Assembly: GCA_941918925.1 (NCBI GenBank)
Contig: OW799237.1
Coordinates: 111,756,515-111,820,514, forward strand
Length of the DNA stretch: 64,000 nucleotides
Source: Phyto melanocephala
Lineage: Eukaryota; Arthropoda; Insecta; Diptera; Rhinophoridae
Direction: 5' to 3'
The notes beneath the pieces are model-generated. The model did no database searches, was not told the origin of the DNA, and was given only the letters and a program-made list of their open reading frames with translations. Position numbers and translations under genes: made by a program. Of the stretch, positions 45,629-58,221 are shown one piece after another; position 1 is the stretch's first letter, and each line of letters starts with the position of its first letter.

Positions 45629-46407
45629 TAAAGACTTACTACTGAAACAAGAAAATATGTACGTGAAAAACAGCTGATGACGTTAAAACTGAAACTAAAC
45701 GAATATAACAATAAAAACAAATATACAATAAATTTTCTGTTTATTTAAAGGCAAAAAAGAAAAAAAAATGCTTAAAAAAACAAAAATAATAAAAACAACA
45801 GTCTACTACAAAATCTAGAGGGGACGGTTATGGTTGGCTTTTCTTTCGTTTGGTTTTTCTTGGTGTAAAGAAAATGAACGCAAAACAACATGACAATCAC
45901 ACCAAATGAGTCAAAAGGAACTAGAGAGAAAAAGAGAAGGGTTTGTATTAAAAACAAATAAAGTGATTACAAACTGCTGCTGCTGAAATGAATGAAAATC
46001 AAATGAAAAACTAAAAGAAACGAAAAATGAAAAGAGAACAACAAATTTAAAAAAGGAGCAAAAAGAGGAGTAAAATAAGGGAGACGCAATGTTAGAGTGA
46101 TGTTTTTTGTGTAACGGGTGTTGTGGGAGGCTGTGGGAAAGTTGGTTTTTAAAAGAAAGTCCTTGTGAAAGTTGACTGCTGGCGTACTAGATACAGTTGT
46201 TGTTATGTTGTTATAATGATGAAGTGAGAACAGATTTCTTTTTTGTTTAAGCTAATTGACAAAAAAATTGACTAGAATGAATCTATGGGAGAGAACAAAA
46301 ATGGCAAAATAATAGAAACAAATATATAATGAAAGTAAAACAACGTGTGCATGCAGTGGAGAGCATAAAAATAGCTATGACAGAAAGTTTATGTAAAACT
46401 TTGATAA
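45629..46407. other. Intergenic sequence without a recognised gene
   Basis: AT-rich with purine-rich tracts near 46020-46080. Nothing identifiable. Confidence 0.35.
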
Positions 46408-46634
46408 CTGTGTCACCTTTTGCTCTTTTGAGTTAATCATTGCATTAGATTTGTTTTGTTGCTCTATTTCATTATGGTAAAACAGCTAAAGTCATACTTA
46501 AACCAGAACAGCTTCATAAATAAAATGCCGGCCAATGTCACTATGAAAGCATCTATAAAAGTTAAAGTTCAATTTAATTTTTCTCAAAAGTAAATATTTT
46601 GACATTGGCCCTTTTAGCTCCAAGCCACAGATTT
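46408..46634 (+). mobile_element. MITE related to 58710-58968, left end lost
   Basis: GTCACCTTTTGCTCTTTTGA through CTTTTAGCTCCAAGCCACAG matches the copy at 58.7 kb almost throughout. This copy begins inside the terminal repeat. Its right end touches the terminal repeat of the mariner at 46635. Confidence 0.75.
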
Positions 46635-47452
46635 ATAAAAGGTGCTTTTTTAAAGAGGTATAGAATTAACTTTGAAACGGAATATAACAAAGATGATGTT
46701 ATTTTTAAATTGACATGAAATTTACTTTAGTCGAAACATAATCTTCTAGCTTATAATTTAAATATGACTTGTAGTATATGACCGCCACGGCTGGCTCGGA
46801 CGTAGCCTTATCTGGAGCTTCAATTTTCAATGACTTTTTCCAACATTTGTGGCCGTATATCGGCAATAATGCGGAGAATGTTTCCCTCCAATTGCCGTAT
46901 ACTAGCGACTTGACATATTCCCACAGAAAATAGTCCAGCGGCGTTAAATCGCACGACCTTGGAGGCCGATTCGCGGGTCTGAAACGTGAAACTATACGGT
47001 TACCAAACGTTTCCTTTAACAAGTCAAATGTGACACGAGCTGTGTGACAGCTCCTGCATATCATGGTTATTCAAACGATGAACGAACAAGTCAGTAATCA
47101 TGACTCTATAGCGGTCACCATTGACTGTAACGATCTGAATAGTATCGATTTCTAAGAAGTACGGATCAATGATTCCACCAGCACATAAAGCACACCAAAC
47201 AGTGAGTTTTTCTGCATGTAACGGTGTCTTTACATACACTTAAGGATTATCATCACACTACAAATATGGCAGTATTGTTTATTGATGTATGCATTCAAAC
47301 AATAGTGAATGTAAATCGGGATCAAGGGCAATCTTGTTTTGGTCCCATTAACCGAATCTACCTCTTGCTATTCATGAACATAAATCACTTTACAGCTGAC
47401 AAAATGGCCGCCAGTTTAAAATTCTATACCTCTATAAAAACACGCTGTATTT
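46635..47452 (-). mobile_element. Internally deleted mariner-like element with terminal repeats
   Basis: The left AGGTGCTTTTTTAAAGAGGT followed by ATAGAATT, and right AATTCTATACCTCTATAAAA, are terminal inverted repeats about 815 bp apart. The minus strand encodes HAEKLTVWCALCAGGI, VTVNGDRYRVMIT, then RPPRSCDLTPLDYFLWEYVKSLVY with the third catalytic Asp. The QQDGA block is lost by a frameshift (it survives as CRSCHTARVTFDLL) and the N-terminal half is deleted. Confidence 0.82.
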
Positions 47453-47786
47453 TCATACTAACAACAGTTTAATAAAAATAATAAGGATTTAACAAGTAAA
47501 TATTTACATATTTTGTGTATGTGCGTATATATTTGTTCTTGCTATGTATCAGCGCAAATTGCCTGATGTATTTTAATGAAGTGCCAGAGCGAGGGATCAA
47601 ATTGCAACATAAGGACAAAATATTTTTTTGAAATTTCTTAAGCATAAAAAATTCAAAGGTTTAAGTAAAATAACGGTCGCATTCCTATGGCATAATTTGT
47701 ACTCCAAGTCGCTTACAGAAGCCAATTAAGTATTACACTGCTATGTTCCTAAAAGCATTACAATACAAACACTTCATTAGTAAAAC

Positions 47787-48440
47787 AAACAAGAAAGCCG
47801 TGCCGAATATGATATACCCTCCACCATAATGTAAATAAATGTGTCAAAATTCCATCGGAGCGTGGCCAAGATTTCACATTTAATGTTGTCCACCATTTTA
47901 TATCGAATATCATTTTGGATTTTAAATTTGTTTATGATTTACTGTATTCTAGTAGTCGAGCCCTTATGCATATATGATACCCATATCCATGGTATTAAAA
48001 GCAGTATATCCGCCGTTTTGTTTCAACGGACAACTCAGATTGTGAATTTGTACAAAATTTACTTTATTCTACTATTTGAGCCTCTCATCTGATATTAACA
48101 TTTAGGGTAAAAGGGAATAAAGTTTACTAGATTAGGTCCATATAAAATTTTTTGTTACGCCATTTTGTAGAGGGCGACAATCAAAAATTTAAATTTTGTA
48201 TAGTATTCTGTATTTTGCTAGTCAAGCTCTTTCATTTAATACCCGTATTCTCTCCGTTGATTTGGAGTTGAAAAAAATCGATTTTCGTTTGTAAATTTTG
48301 GAAATACACCAAGGAAGTTGAATTTTGATGCTTATATCTCAGTTAGTTTCAAACCGATTTTCTAACTTTACTCGGGAATAATTTTCAAGACAGAAAATAG
48401 CAATTTGGTATCACTGACTTTAGGAACTTGTTCGGAATTT
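47787..48440 (+). mobile_element. DINE-like relic of the second subfamily, copy l (5' part)
   Basis: AAACAAGAAAGCCGTGCCGA, TATGATATACCCTCCACC and repeated TTTGATACCC/TGATACCCATA and CGCCATTTTG-type blocks are shared with copies e and g. No 3' GGGTATAA end was found. Confidence 0.55.
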
Positions 48441-49521
48441 TGTGTAAACGAAAACAATCCAGTAAAGTTCAGTAACAAATTGTTAGAACTTTTGAATAAA
48501 AGAAAAAACATTGTAAGAAATATATTTGGCGGTCATAAAACCAATAATTCAGATATTGAAAAAACCAGCAAAAACTAGGTAATGACTTGCTCTTACTATA
48601 CAATAATAAGTATTTTGGTAATGATTTGATTTATAATGTGATATGTCAGTACAATATTCAGACATTTGCTTAGATACACTCACAATACAATTTCTTATTG
48701 CGAAATTTGCTAATAAACATAAAAAAATATATAAAATTTTCTAATTCTCATTTGGTTTAACACGCTTAGGGTATAAGTAATAATGATTTTGACAACAGCA
48801 GAAAAGCATTTCATTAACAAAGTGATAACTTATAGATTTTCACTGATTTTTATTAAACTTCAAATTAACGTATCGCAGAATAATTAAACCAAATTTTCGA
48901 CTTTAAAAGAAACAAACGACTTTCGTAAGTCCATAATAGTATTTGGGTTATTAAGGTTATTAAAATCAAGTACTTTTTTATTGCTATAAAATTAATTACT
49001 TTTTAAATAAAAAAATACTCAATTAAATTTAAAATAATTTTCGATTTTGAATTAGACTATATTAAAATCACAAGCCAAAGTACAGGTAACTCTCCTATAG
49101 CACGATTCTCTCTAACTCGAAAGCAAAACTGTAACAATTCTTTTATAACATGGTTCTTCCACAACACGATAACAATGTTTCAAAATTGTGGGTCATTTTG
49201 AAAATGACATTTCGAAATGAACTTACGATTAATTATAATTTAACCTTCAAATTAGGGAAATACCTAACAGACGTATGTACGTAATTGCTATTTTTTCATA
49301 TTAAAATTTCTTGCATCAAACTTTTTTTTTAATTTTTAATTTCTTAATTAAATTTTGCCCCTCAACATAGGAAAAACATATCACAGAATGCGAAAACACT
49401 TAATATAAAAATTAATACATTTAATACAATTTAATAACTTTAAAAGAAATCGCGTATTTGAATAAAAAAAATTAAACTTATTATAGTCATTTATTTGTAG
49501 TTGAAATAGAAAAACTCTTAA
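48441..49521. other. Intergenic AT-rich sequence
   Basis: No gene or element recognised. Confidence 0.4.
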
Positions 49522-50156
49522 TCATAGCCTTTACACGAAAGTTTTAAAGGGTACACATATGTATGTGTATAAGTCCGTCATTCCGTTTGTAATATCTACA
49601 GTGACTCCATAAAGAATAAATATTCTCTGAATCCTTATAGATAGAGAAGTTGATTTAGCTATGTACGTCGGATCGACCGAGTAAGCGTTGAAATCAACTT
49701 TTTGAAGTCTCCATACATCGCACATTCTTTTATGTGGTATCAATTTATCAGAAATGCCTTTGAGAATTTTGACCCATTAGCGGTTGAGATATGAGCAAAA
49801 ACCCCCTTATACCCATATTTTTTTATTGAGATTGCAACAATACAATTATATTTAAAAAACAACAATAAAATCAGGCTGTTTTTATATACACTTATATATA
49901 TATATATATATATATGCACGTGAAGGTACAAATGTGTGGGTTTTATGCTTATTCATGTGTACGAATGTATGCAATGCAAAGATATTTGTTTGTTAACTGT
50001 ACGTTGCACGAACATGATCACACATAACAAAAAGGTATGTAGCTACATGATGAGCAAGTGTAAATCTGTTTCAGAAACAACTTATACTTATGGTATCTAC
50101 ACTTTGTGAAGGGTATATTAAGATTTGCCACAGCCGAATATAGCGCTCTACTTGTT
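49522..50156 (-). mobile_element. DINE-1-like element, copy m
   Basis: On the minus strand it starts AACAAGTAGAGCGCTATATT followed by CGGCTGTGGCAAATC and ATATACCCTTCACA. The 3' block is worn (GACTTCAAAAAGTTGATTTC, TCCGTTTGTAAT on the opposite strand) and ends near CGTGTAAAGGCTATGA. A (TA)n microsatellite lies at 49885-49913. Confidence 0.65.
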
Positions 50157-52290
50157 CTTGTTTCTGTTATCATCTTCAGTTTAACTTGAGGAATTTTTTC
50201 TAGCGGTTGGTTTTAAATGTGCGAATGTTGAGTTATGATACTATTAAAGTAAACAAGCGATATGAATATATTAGAACATAAGCTTTTCATACTTTACTAG
50301 CCTCTACCTTATACAACATGCTGTCGCACAATACGCAACTTTTAAGGAACATATACATATGTACCGTGTTTTATGAAAGCTGATTGTACAAAATTTCTAT
50401 AAGTGACCTAAAAAAAAATATTTTAATATACAGACTATAGGTTTTTTATATTTAAATTGAACTGTTGTTTATAAATGGCAGTGTTTTCAACTTTTTAAAC
50501 AAGATAAGATAATGCATGTGAACAACCTTTAGCAAGTATGATGGTAATAAAAAAAAATGTCTACAATTTATTAAAATATATTAAAGGTATTCACATCTTG
50601 TATCTTAGTCTAGCGCAAGTGTTACCAAGAAGTAGGCAAGAGAAAAAAATTTTGCGTTTAAGTTTAGCTCTTTTGTGAAGTGAATATGAATATCTTTATT
50701 ATTTTGTCCACAATAGCTTTAAATAAATAATTTTGATTTGTTATAAAAAAAATATATAAAAAAATTGCTATTTTTATGCCCATCACTGTTTGATTTAGAA
50801 ATATACAGATATTATATATAAAAAGGAAATATTTAAAGAAATTTGTTTTTCCTTTAAATTTTTTCGAACTTTTATTTTAATATAAAATAAATGACTTTAA
50901 ACATAAAGTTTTTTTTTTACTTTGAAACACTTTTTTTTTAAATATTATTTATTTTATTTAATATATGTATATTTTCAATATTTTTTGTTTATATAGTATG
51001 GGTAATTTTGTTGAATGTGTGTTTGTAGTTGCTTTTGTAGTATTATTTAAATTTCTTTCAATGATAACAGTTCAAATGAGGTTAAGAGATAATAATGCTA
51101 CAATGTTGTTGTTACATTTTTTTTTTTAATAATTTACTTAAGACGTATAAGTTAAAAGAACTTTTTGAAAAAAAAAAACACCAGAGAACATACAAATTAA
51201 AGAACAATTAACTTTTTTCAACTTATAAATTTCTTTGTTAATTAATATGAAATGTTTCTCCACCTCGTTGATTTTTTTACGTCCACGCACTAACTAAGAA
51301 AGAACGTTATTTAAATTAAGCAAAATATTCTTAATAGGAAAATAAAAATACACACAAACTAAACACACGACAAAAAGTCAAATCAATTTTATTTTTTTTT
51401 TTTTATGTTTTATTATTATTATTGTTCGTTGACGAAAGAGAAGAAAAAAATTGTGTGTTTTTAAAGATTCTTGTGTTATTGTTGTTATCTTAAATGATTT
51501 TTTTTATTATTATTATTATTATTATTTTGCAGTGATTATAAATTATTTATTGTATTATATTTGTTGCTGTTTTTAATATATGTATACATACATATTTGAT
51601 TAAAAAATAAATTAATTTCGTTATAGTTTTTTTTTTAAACACAAACAGAGAGCGTTTTTTTATTTATTTTAGGTACATATACCTTCATATATAATTAGTA
51701 TATGCAGATATTCGATTGTATTTTTTTCTCACTATTTTTTATTATAGTTTTTTATTTATTTTTTTTTTACTTTTTATAGGTATATCTAATTATATATTAT
51801 TTTGTTTTTTTTTTTAATTTTTCTGCTTTTTTTATGTTTGTTGTATAAGTTTCAAAAGTCAAATTGCAATGTTTTCTTCAATTTAATGTATCTGCTAAAC
51901 TGGTTGGTTTCGTTGTGTTGTAAAACTTTGTGCTCAACAATACGAACGACGAATACAATCACAAACAGTAGCAAAACAATAACAAAAGAGATACTCATTT
52001 ACTCACAACACTCTGCACCAGGGTTGGAAAACTACAATTTGGTTTGGCATCAAATAAATTTTTAAATAGTACACACATACTTGTTTTCGATATCAAAAAA
52101 TTAATTTCATTAACCAAATTTTTCTTAACATTTAGCTTACTATAAATTTATTATTTTATAGGTTATAAGTTCATTGTGAAAATGAAGGAATACTATAAAA
52201 AAAATAATTTATATATTTATACTTATGTATGTATATGTATTTAGACAAAATTAGCTACTCCAAGATTTACAGTATATTTACAAGGATAAA
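50157..52290. other. AT-rich intergenic region with microsatellites
   Basis: It contains (ATT)n at 51408-51422 and 51504-51528, many poly(T) tracts, and CAACAATACGAACGACGAAT at about 51934. The composition looks like UTR or intron of an undetected gene, but no coding exon can be supported. Confidence 0.35.
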
Positions 52291-52364
52291 AACAGGATTA
52301 CGCATTGTGCAAAGTGATTAATATTACAAGTAAAATTTGTAAAACAAGTGAATAAAGTGTATAA

Positions 52365-52490
52365 ATAAATAATAAATAGATAATAATAAATAAACAAATA
52401 AATAAAAAATAAATAATTAATAAAAAATAAATAATTAAATATAAAAATAAATAATTAATAAATAAAAAATAAATAAAATTAAAATAAAAA
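52365..52490. repeat. AATAAATA-type simple repeat
   Basis: About 125 bp made almost only of AAATAAATAATTAATAAA variants. The 72-codon frame on the minus strand across it is an artefact of this repeat. Confidence 0.8.
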
Positions 52491-53094
52491 GTTACTACTT
52501 TTATTTGTAAACTCAACTTGAAAAAGGTAATTTATAATATAAGCAATATGTTCCATAATATGCTTTAATTACTAAACTATAATGTTTTATTTTTCATTAA
52601 TTTATAATAATCTCACTGGTTTGCTTTTGACGCTGACATGACGTACATGCGCGGAACGAAAAAATTTTTCACTCGGAAAAGCATTATATTACCTACTTGT
52701 CCGGAATTTTATCATTGATAATATTCTTATAAAATTGAGTTAAAATTTCATGCTGATAGATTTTAAGCAGCTCTCAAACAAGCCCTTTTAAAAAACGTTT
52801 AGAGACTCATAATTCACTAAAACATTTGTTCAATTCACGACCCCTTGTAACGTACTATTGGTACTATTTTTATATTAAATTTCAATTGTGCATGCTGGTT
52901 GATGGTAATTTCCATTAAAATATTTTGTAAAACTCTACAATTTATATGATTTTTAACTTTTTTATTTAGTTTATACAGAGATACAGAAAATAAACAAAAA
53001 AAAAATAATAATATAAACCAAAAAAAAATATTTTTGTAGTATATTTTAGCTCCCAAAATAAAGAAATAATTGGTGTCCCAGAATAAAGATATAA

Positions 53095-53250
53095 TGAGTA
53101 TCCCAAAATTAACGCAAGATTTAAATGGTGTCAGAGAAGGATGACATCAGTTCAAATCATCTGTGGAATTGATTTTTTAGGGTTGCCAACACTTTACTGC
53201 ACAAACAGCGACATATTAAAATCTTGCATTAATTTTAAGACACCCTTTAA
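53095..53250. mobile_element. Short inverted-repeat element (CCCAAAATTAACGCAAGATT ends)
   Basis: The left GAGTATCCCAAAATTAACGCAAGATT matches the reverse complement of the right end (AAGGGTGTCTTAAAATTAATGCAAGATT). It is 156 bp. The end sequence resembles that of the mariner-type relic at 7161, so it may be a MITE of that family. Confidence 0.6.
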
Positions 53251-53937
53251 ATCTTTCGATAATTTTAGTTAACCTTATAGTTTTATTAGCTCAAATGTTT
53301 TGTTGATTTTTTTAACTTTGTTTAAAATAAGTACAAAAATTGTTTAAGTTTTGTAGAAGTAATATTTGATTGACTTTTCCATTCCTGATTTTTTATTTTT
53401 GTGATCGATGCAAAATACTATGATTGAGAATATATTTTACTTATTATTTCACTCATTCTATAAATTTTCCTCTGGAAAATAAGTAAGGTGGAGTCCCGTG
53501 TAATGTAACAGAAAAAAAATGCAATTAAACTCTTTGAATTCTTTAATAAAATTTTGGCTGTGACTTTAATTTGATGGGACAAACCCATTAGCTTTATTTT
53601 GTGTGATAACAATGTGTCAAGTCTACAATCCCATGTAAGTGGATATTTTTTTATTATTATAGTATTAAAACCAGAATTGGGTCCTAATAGCGAAATATGA
53701 AAGCGATCGTAATTTTACTCGAACGTTCATGTTTGATGTACTTTTGGTATAGAGATGCTACTAAGAATTTTGATATTACGATCGTGTGCGTACATCATAA
53801 TTTACGTTTTCTTAGTTAATAAGTTTAACATAAAATTTAAAAAATAAATAATAATTTAATAACAAGCATCAAATTATCTTGAGAATTACAAATTTGTAAA
53901 ATCAAAATAAAATGCAATCGCATTAACTTTTTCATAC

Positions 53938-54049
53938 CTGGTGGTAATTTTTGTTTTGTGAAATGAAAAGTTTTTTTACAGTAAAAGGTATTATGACAGC
54001 CACAACTTTTCATATCACAGCTACATACAACGAGAAGTGACACCATGTT
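53938..54049 (-). CDS. Candidate exon, Cys-rich, gene unknown
   Basis: On the minus strand a pyrimidine-rich tract with TTTTACACTGCAG precedes an open 112-bp segment that ends CCACCAG before GTATGA. The translation has CSCDMKSCGCHNTFYC, then a basic TFHFTKQKLPPG stretch. I do not recognise the family. No partner exon was found in the neighbourhood, so this could be an internal exon of a gene outside the view, a transposon piece or chance. Confidence 0.3.
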
Positions 54050-54099
54050 CTGCAGTGTAAAAATAAAAAAAGAGTTACCAGATTAGAGAAAAAAACACT

Positions 54100-55918
54100 A
54101 CTTATGTATGTCCCTCTTAAAAAATCTCTACATATGTATGTACAATTATTATTAACTAATAATTATACAATACTAAATAATAATATAAATTTGTTGGCAA
54201 AACTAATTATTAATTACAATTTATTTAACTCAGATGTGTTAAACGATTATTATCAATTCAATTCACAAAAATGTTTGTTGTTGTTATTATTGGAAAGCAA
54301 CTTGGTACAAAATCAAATATAAAGAGGGCTGCCACATTTACATATATAGAAGAAAAAGATTTGTACCATATTAAACTACAAACATAACTTCTTTCTGAAG
54401 TGGTTAATCCGATTAACTCCGATTAACAACTGGCTTATTACTTATATAGAAAATCGCGCTGTAAACCAGAAAATAAACTCGTTTATCACGATGAACAAAT
54501 TATAGCCCGTTTTTTAGATAATTGCAGTAGCTTATGCTGTCATTCCAAATTTCACAATATTGGCGGTTTCTGCCTTAGGAGTGTGAATAATTTCTAAATT
54601 ATTATTATAGCACTGATCTTGAAAGGTACCCAATAAGAAAAAGTTCAAAGATGTTTAATCGCAGCTCCCAGACATCAAATTGACGAGACGGTAGACAGTT
54701 GAAAACAAGATTAACGAACTTCGTGTGTTATATAAAATTTGTTCGACTAGCTGAGTGACATGCTAAAACCAAAGATTATTTAAGTTCACGTTTTTCGTTT
54801 TAGTCTGTGGCGCTTACCGTTAAATAAAAAGACAATATTAATTATTGAATTTTTTGATCGGTGTAAACCCCAATCATAGAAGCCGCAACGAAATCGATGG
54901 TCGTTTGTCTTCAGTTGATGTCAGTTGAACCTTGTCAATATAAGCACAGTTTAAACATAATATTATTCTCTGACTTTAGAAATAAGTTTGTAATAACTCT
55001 CATTGTTGCTTAAGCGTTAAATGACTTATTTTAAAAGTATCAAACTGACTGTATATATTATATATTTAGAAAAAAATCGATCAGTGTCAAAATAACATAA
55101 AGACAAAAAAAGTTTATTTGGGTCACCCGCTTTGTGTGTGTTAAGTTGGTAAAAGCTTGCAAAATCAATATGCAATTTTTTTCTGTTTTTTTTTATAATT
55201 TAATAAGTTTTTGTCCAGTGTATGTTTTAGATTCGTATTTGCTTTTGCTTTAAAGTTTAAACCACATCAAAGTAAATTTTGAATTTCTAACTTTTGGAGC
55301 TTGAGGTAAGTAAGTAAGCATATGGATGTGTGTGTGTGTGTAAACACACTAAATGAACCGGAACTTGTAGTAAAAATGGTATTTGTTGTTTTTATTAAAA
55401 AAACAAATGTGTTTATTTTTAAATAATGTCTGAGTTTAGCAAGTCAATTTAATATTTTATAGATTCTTTGATATTATTTTTATTACCTTGCACTTTGCAC
55501 AATAGATTAATATATTGGATATGCACCACTAAAACTCATTTTGTTAAAAAATATTCAAGCAAATTAAGCACAAATTTTAGGTTAAATTAAAGTTTAAATT
55601 ATGCTGGATTTAATTGTGTAATTTTTATATGTTTTATTTGATTTGGGGTTACTGAAAGGGATTTCAATAAAATATTAACAGACTAATAGCCCTATTTTCC
55701 TTGCCAACTCAACCCAGTTTGAACGTCTGAGAATCAACACAACTCTCGTACAACCAAATTCGTTGTTTTGTATTGTATTGTTTATCAACGTAAAATATCA
55801 AGTTTTACAAAAAAGTAGACAAATTCCATAAAAATTTAAGTTTTTTTTTTGGAAATAATTTTCTTGTATGCTTGTTAAAAGAGCGCTTAATTTGTAAAAT
55901 TTTGTGCATTAGGTAATT
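54100..55918. other. Intergenic sequence without a recognised gene
   Basis: A strong donor-like GAGGTAAGTAAGTAAG lies at about 55302-55317, and a (TG)n tract at 55328-55341, but no open exon accompanies them. Otherwise nothing is seen. Confidence 0.35.
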
Positions 55919-56318
55919 CCCAGCAAAAAATGTTTACACTAGTTTAATGTGAATTACATTTTGCATGACTTCTAATTCATAACAGCAAAAGGAGGCTTAA
56001 ATAATGCAAATAAAAAATGGTTACCTATTTTTGATGTGCTTCAAAATACATGTAAATGCATGCAAAATATCTTAAACAATTCATGTAAACAAACATTATT
56101 AACCCATGAAACACGGGGTTCTTTCCTTCTACTATTCATGCGTTCTATTCATTTATTAGAATGAAGTGAATTTTGTAAATATAACTATTCATATAAACAC
56201 ATGCTCTCCAACAACACGTTAATGTTAAAGTTATGCATGTTTCAACTAAATTAAATCATTTTATCATGGGTTGAACTCATGCATTCACTATTCTTTTGCA
56301 TGTCTTTTTTTGCTGGGT
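55919..56318 (-). mobile_element. CCCAGC-family MITE, copy B
   Basis: It has CCCAGCAAAAAATG and TTTTTTTGCTGGGT ends. Its interior is the reverse complement of copy A (CATGTAAACAAACA, CTATTCATTTATTAGAATG). It is 400 bp, non-coding. Confidence 0.78.
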
Positions 56319-56329
56319 TATATTAACTA

Positions 56330-57600
56330 TTTTTTTATTTCTACAAAAAAAAAATTATAAAATATAAAAATATATAAAAACATTTATAAATTTTATCAGA
56401 GCATAGAAAAATATTGTTTATTATCAAAAAACTATCAAAAAAAGTATTAAAAAATGCCCTAAAAATTTTTTTCTAAAAATTTCCTAAAAAAATAAAAATT
56501 TTGCATTTGGAAAAGAAAAAAAAATATAAAAAGAACCATCCCTGAATTAAAAAATTTTTATTAGGATTCGAATGCAAAAATAATAAACAGAGTATACAAT
56601 GTAGGTTTGTAATGGAACAACTTTTTCTCACTCTCTTTCCTTGTGATAACCTTAAATGCGCTGTATGCTCTGTTTGGTAATGCGCGTACCATGGATGTTA
56701 TTATTTTTCTATTTTTTTTGCTTTCCTTCTATTGCAATTATAATTAAATTGAAAAGCTTAAGAAACCCCAGTGTTAAATTGTCGAAAAGCAAAAAAAAAA
56801 GAAAAGAAAATTTGCTTACAATTAAACTTTTCTAAAAGAAAAACACTTGCTTATCATTACTTTTTATTATTACTGTTGATGATTTTTGTTGTTTTTGTTT
56901 TTGATGTTTTCTATAAGAAAGATTTCTCTTCTTAAAAAAAAAAATAAAAGTAATTAAGAGAAAAACAGCACAGATTTTAAGTTGAATAAACGAAGATTAC
57001 ATTAAAGAAAATATTTAAATTTAAAGAACGTAGCCACTGCTTAATGTTTTAGAGAAAATTATGATATTATAAAAATTGTACAAAAAACGGTAACCGTTTT
57101 AGAATTTCCTTAAGAACATATAAAACTTCCTTAAGAAAAGTTAAGTAATTGTCTTTAGAAGGTTTCACCCGTTTATATTGCAAAAAAAAGTTTATACGTT
57201 GTAAAAACTTCTCAAGAAAACTTTAAGCGTTGTACAACTCCAAAAAAAGAAATCTTTGTGTTGTAAAATTTCTAATACAAATCTACATACATAAGTATAT
57301 TGTAAAATTTTCTAAAGTAAAGAAATTTAATTAGCTACACAAAAAATTCTTAAAACTGTCTATCTAACTTTATTAAAAATGTTCGATTTGTTCTGAAAGT
57401 TTTAAGACAATTTATGTGTTTCCATTTTTTTTTTGGAAAACTTTATCCATTTTAAAATTTTCTATACAAAATGTTTCAATTTAAAAACTTTTTATAGAAA
57501 ACCTTATTGATTTAAAAAACCTTTTTAGAAATTTTATACGTTTAAACATTTTTTATTAAAAATTGTAATTCTTTAAACACTTTCTAAAAAAACTCGGCGT
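56330..57600. other. AT-rich intergenic sequence
   Basis: A degenerate repeat of the form (TTTA)AAAACTTTnTAnAnAAA recurs loosely from about 57050 to 58000, separated by 40-60 bp. No gene is seen. Confidence 0.35.
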
Positions 57601-57623
57601 AAATAATTTTTATAGAAACATTT

Positions 57624-57830
57624 AGGTTAGGTTAGGTTAGGTAGAACAGGCAGCTGTTGTGCAGCTCACTTGGGTCCATTATATTGATCCCTCTGTGATA
57701 CCTGAATAGAAAAGTAAGAATAGAAAAGAGAGAAGAGAAGCAGACAATTCCAGAGTCTCTGGCGGGAATCGAACTCGCAACCCACAAACTAGCAGAACAG
57801 CACACTGCTGACTAGTCCATCGGGGCACCC
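57624..57830 (-). mobile_element. tRNA-derived SINE with (ACCTA)n tail
   Basis: Read on the minus strand the head is GGGTGCCCCGATGGACTAGTC (A-box-like), followed by a good Pol III B box GAGTTCGATTCCC (57764-57776). A non-tRNA body and the tail ACCTAACCTAACCTAACCT follow. Flanking ATAGAAACATTT (57612-57623) and ATATAAACATTT (57831-57842) are an 11/12 target-site duplication. Confidence 0.85.
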
Positions 57831-58008
57831 ATATAAACATTTAATTTCCGGGAAAATTTTGTATGAAAAACTTTATTCGTTTTAGACTTTCTATAATAAT
57901 TTTTTCCGTTTAAATAATTTTTGTAGAAAGATTTAAAAATTTTTTATAGAAAATTTTATCCATATTTTTAAATGTTTTTATATAAAAGTTAATCCGTTAA
58001 AAAACTTG

Positions 58009-58124
58009 CTGCCGTATTTATAAAAAATATTTTAGGTTTATTAAAGGGTTATTTTACAAATATCTGTGCAACATCTGTCAATAAGCCTTTCATAAACCTA
58101 AAATATTTTTTATGAATATGGCAG
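58009..58124. mobile_element. Small palindromic MITE
   Basis: The left TGCCGTATTTATAAAAAATA followed by TTTTAGGTTTATTAAAGGG pairs with the right CCTTTCATAAACCTAAAATA followed by TTTTTTATGAATATGGCAG. It is about 116 bp and almost entirely stem. Confidence 0.7.
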
Positions 58125-58221
58125 GTAGTATATAGGGCTTAAACCATTGAACATTTTCTCAAGAAAACTTCTAACATCAAGTTTTTTGCCCAACTTAATT
58201 TGAAATTTCTTTGTTTCATTG

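Noticed and set aside
55290..55345. Splice donor GAGGTAAGTAAG suggesting a 5' UTR exon
   Set aside because: No open exon, promoter or partner acceptor can be tied to it.
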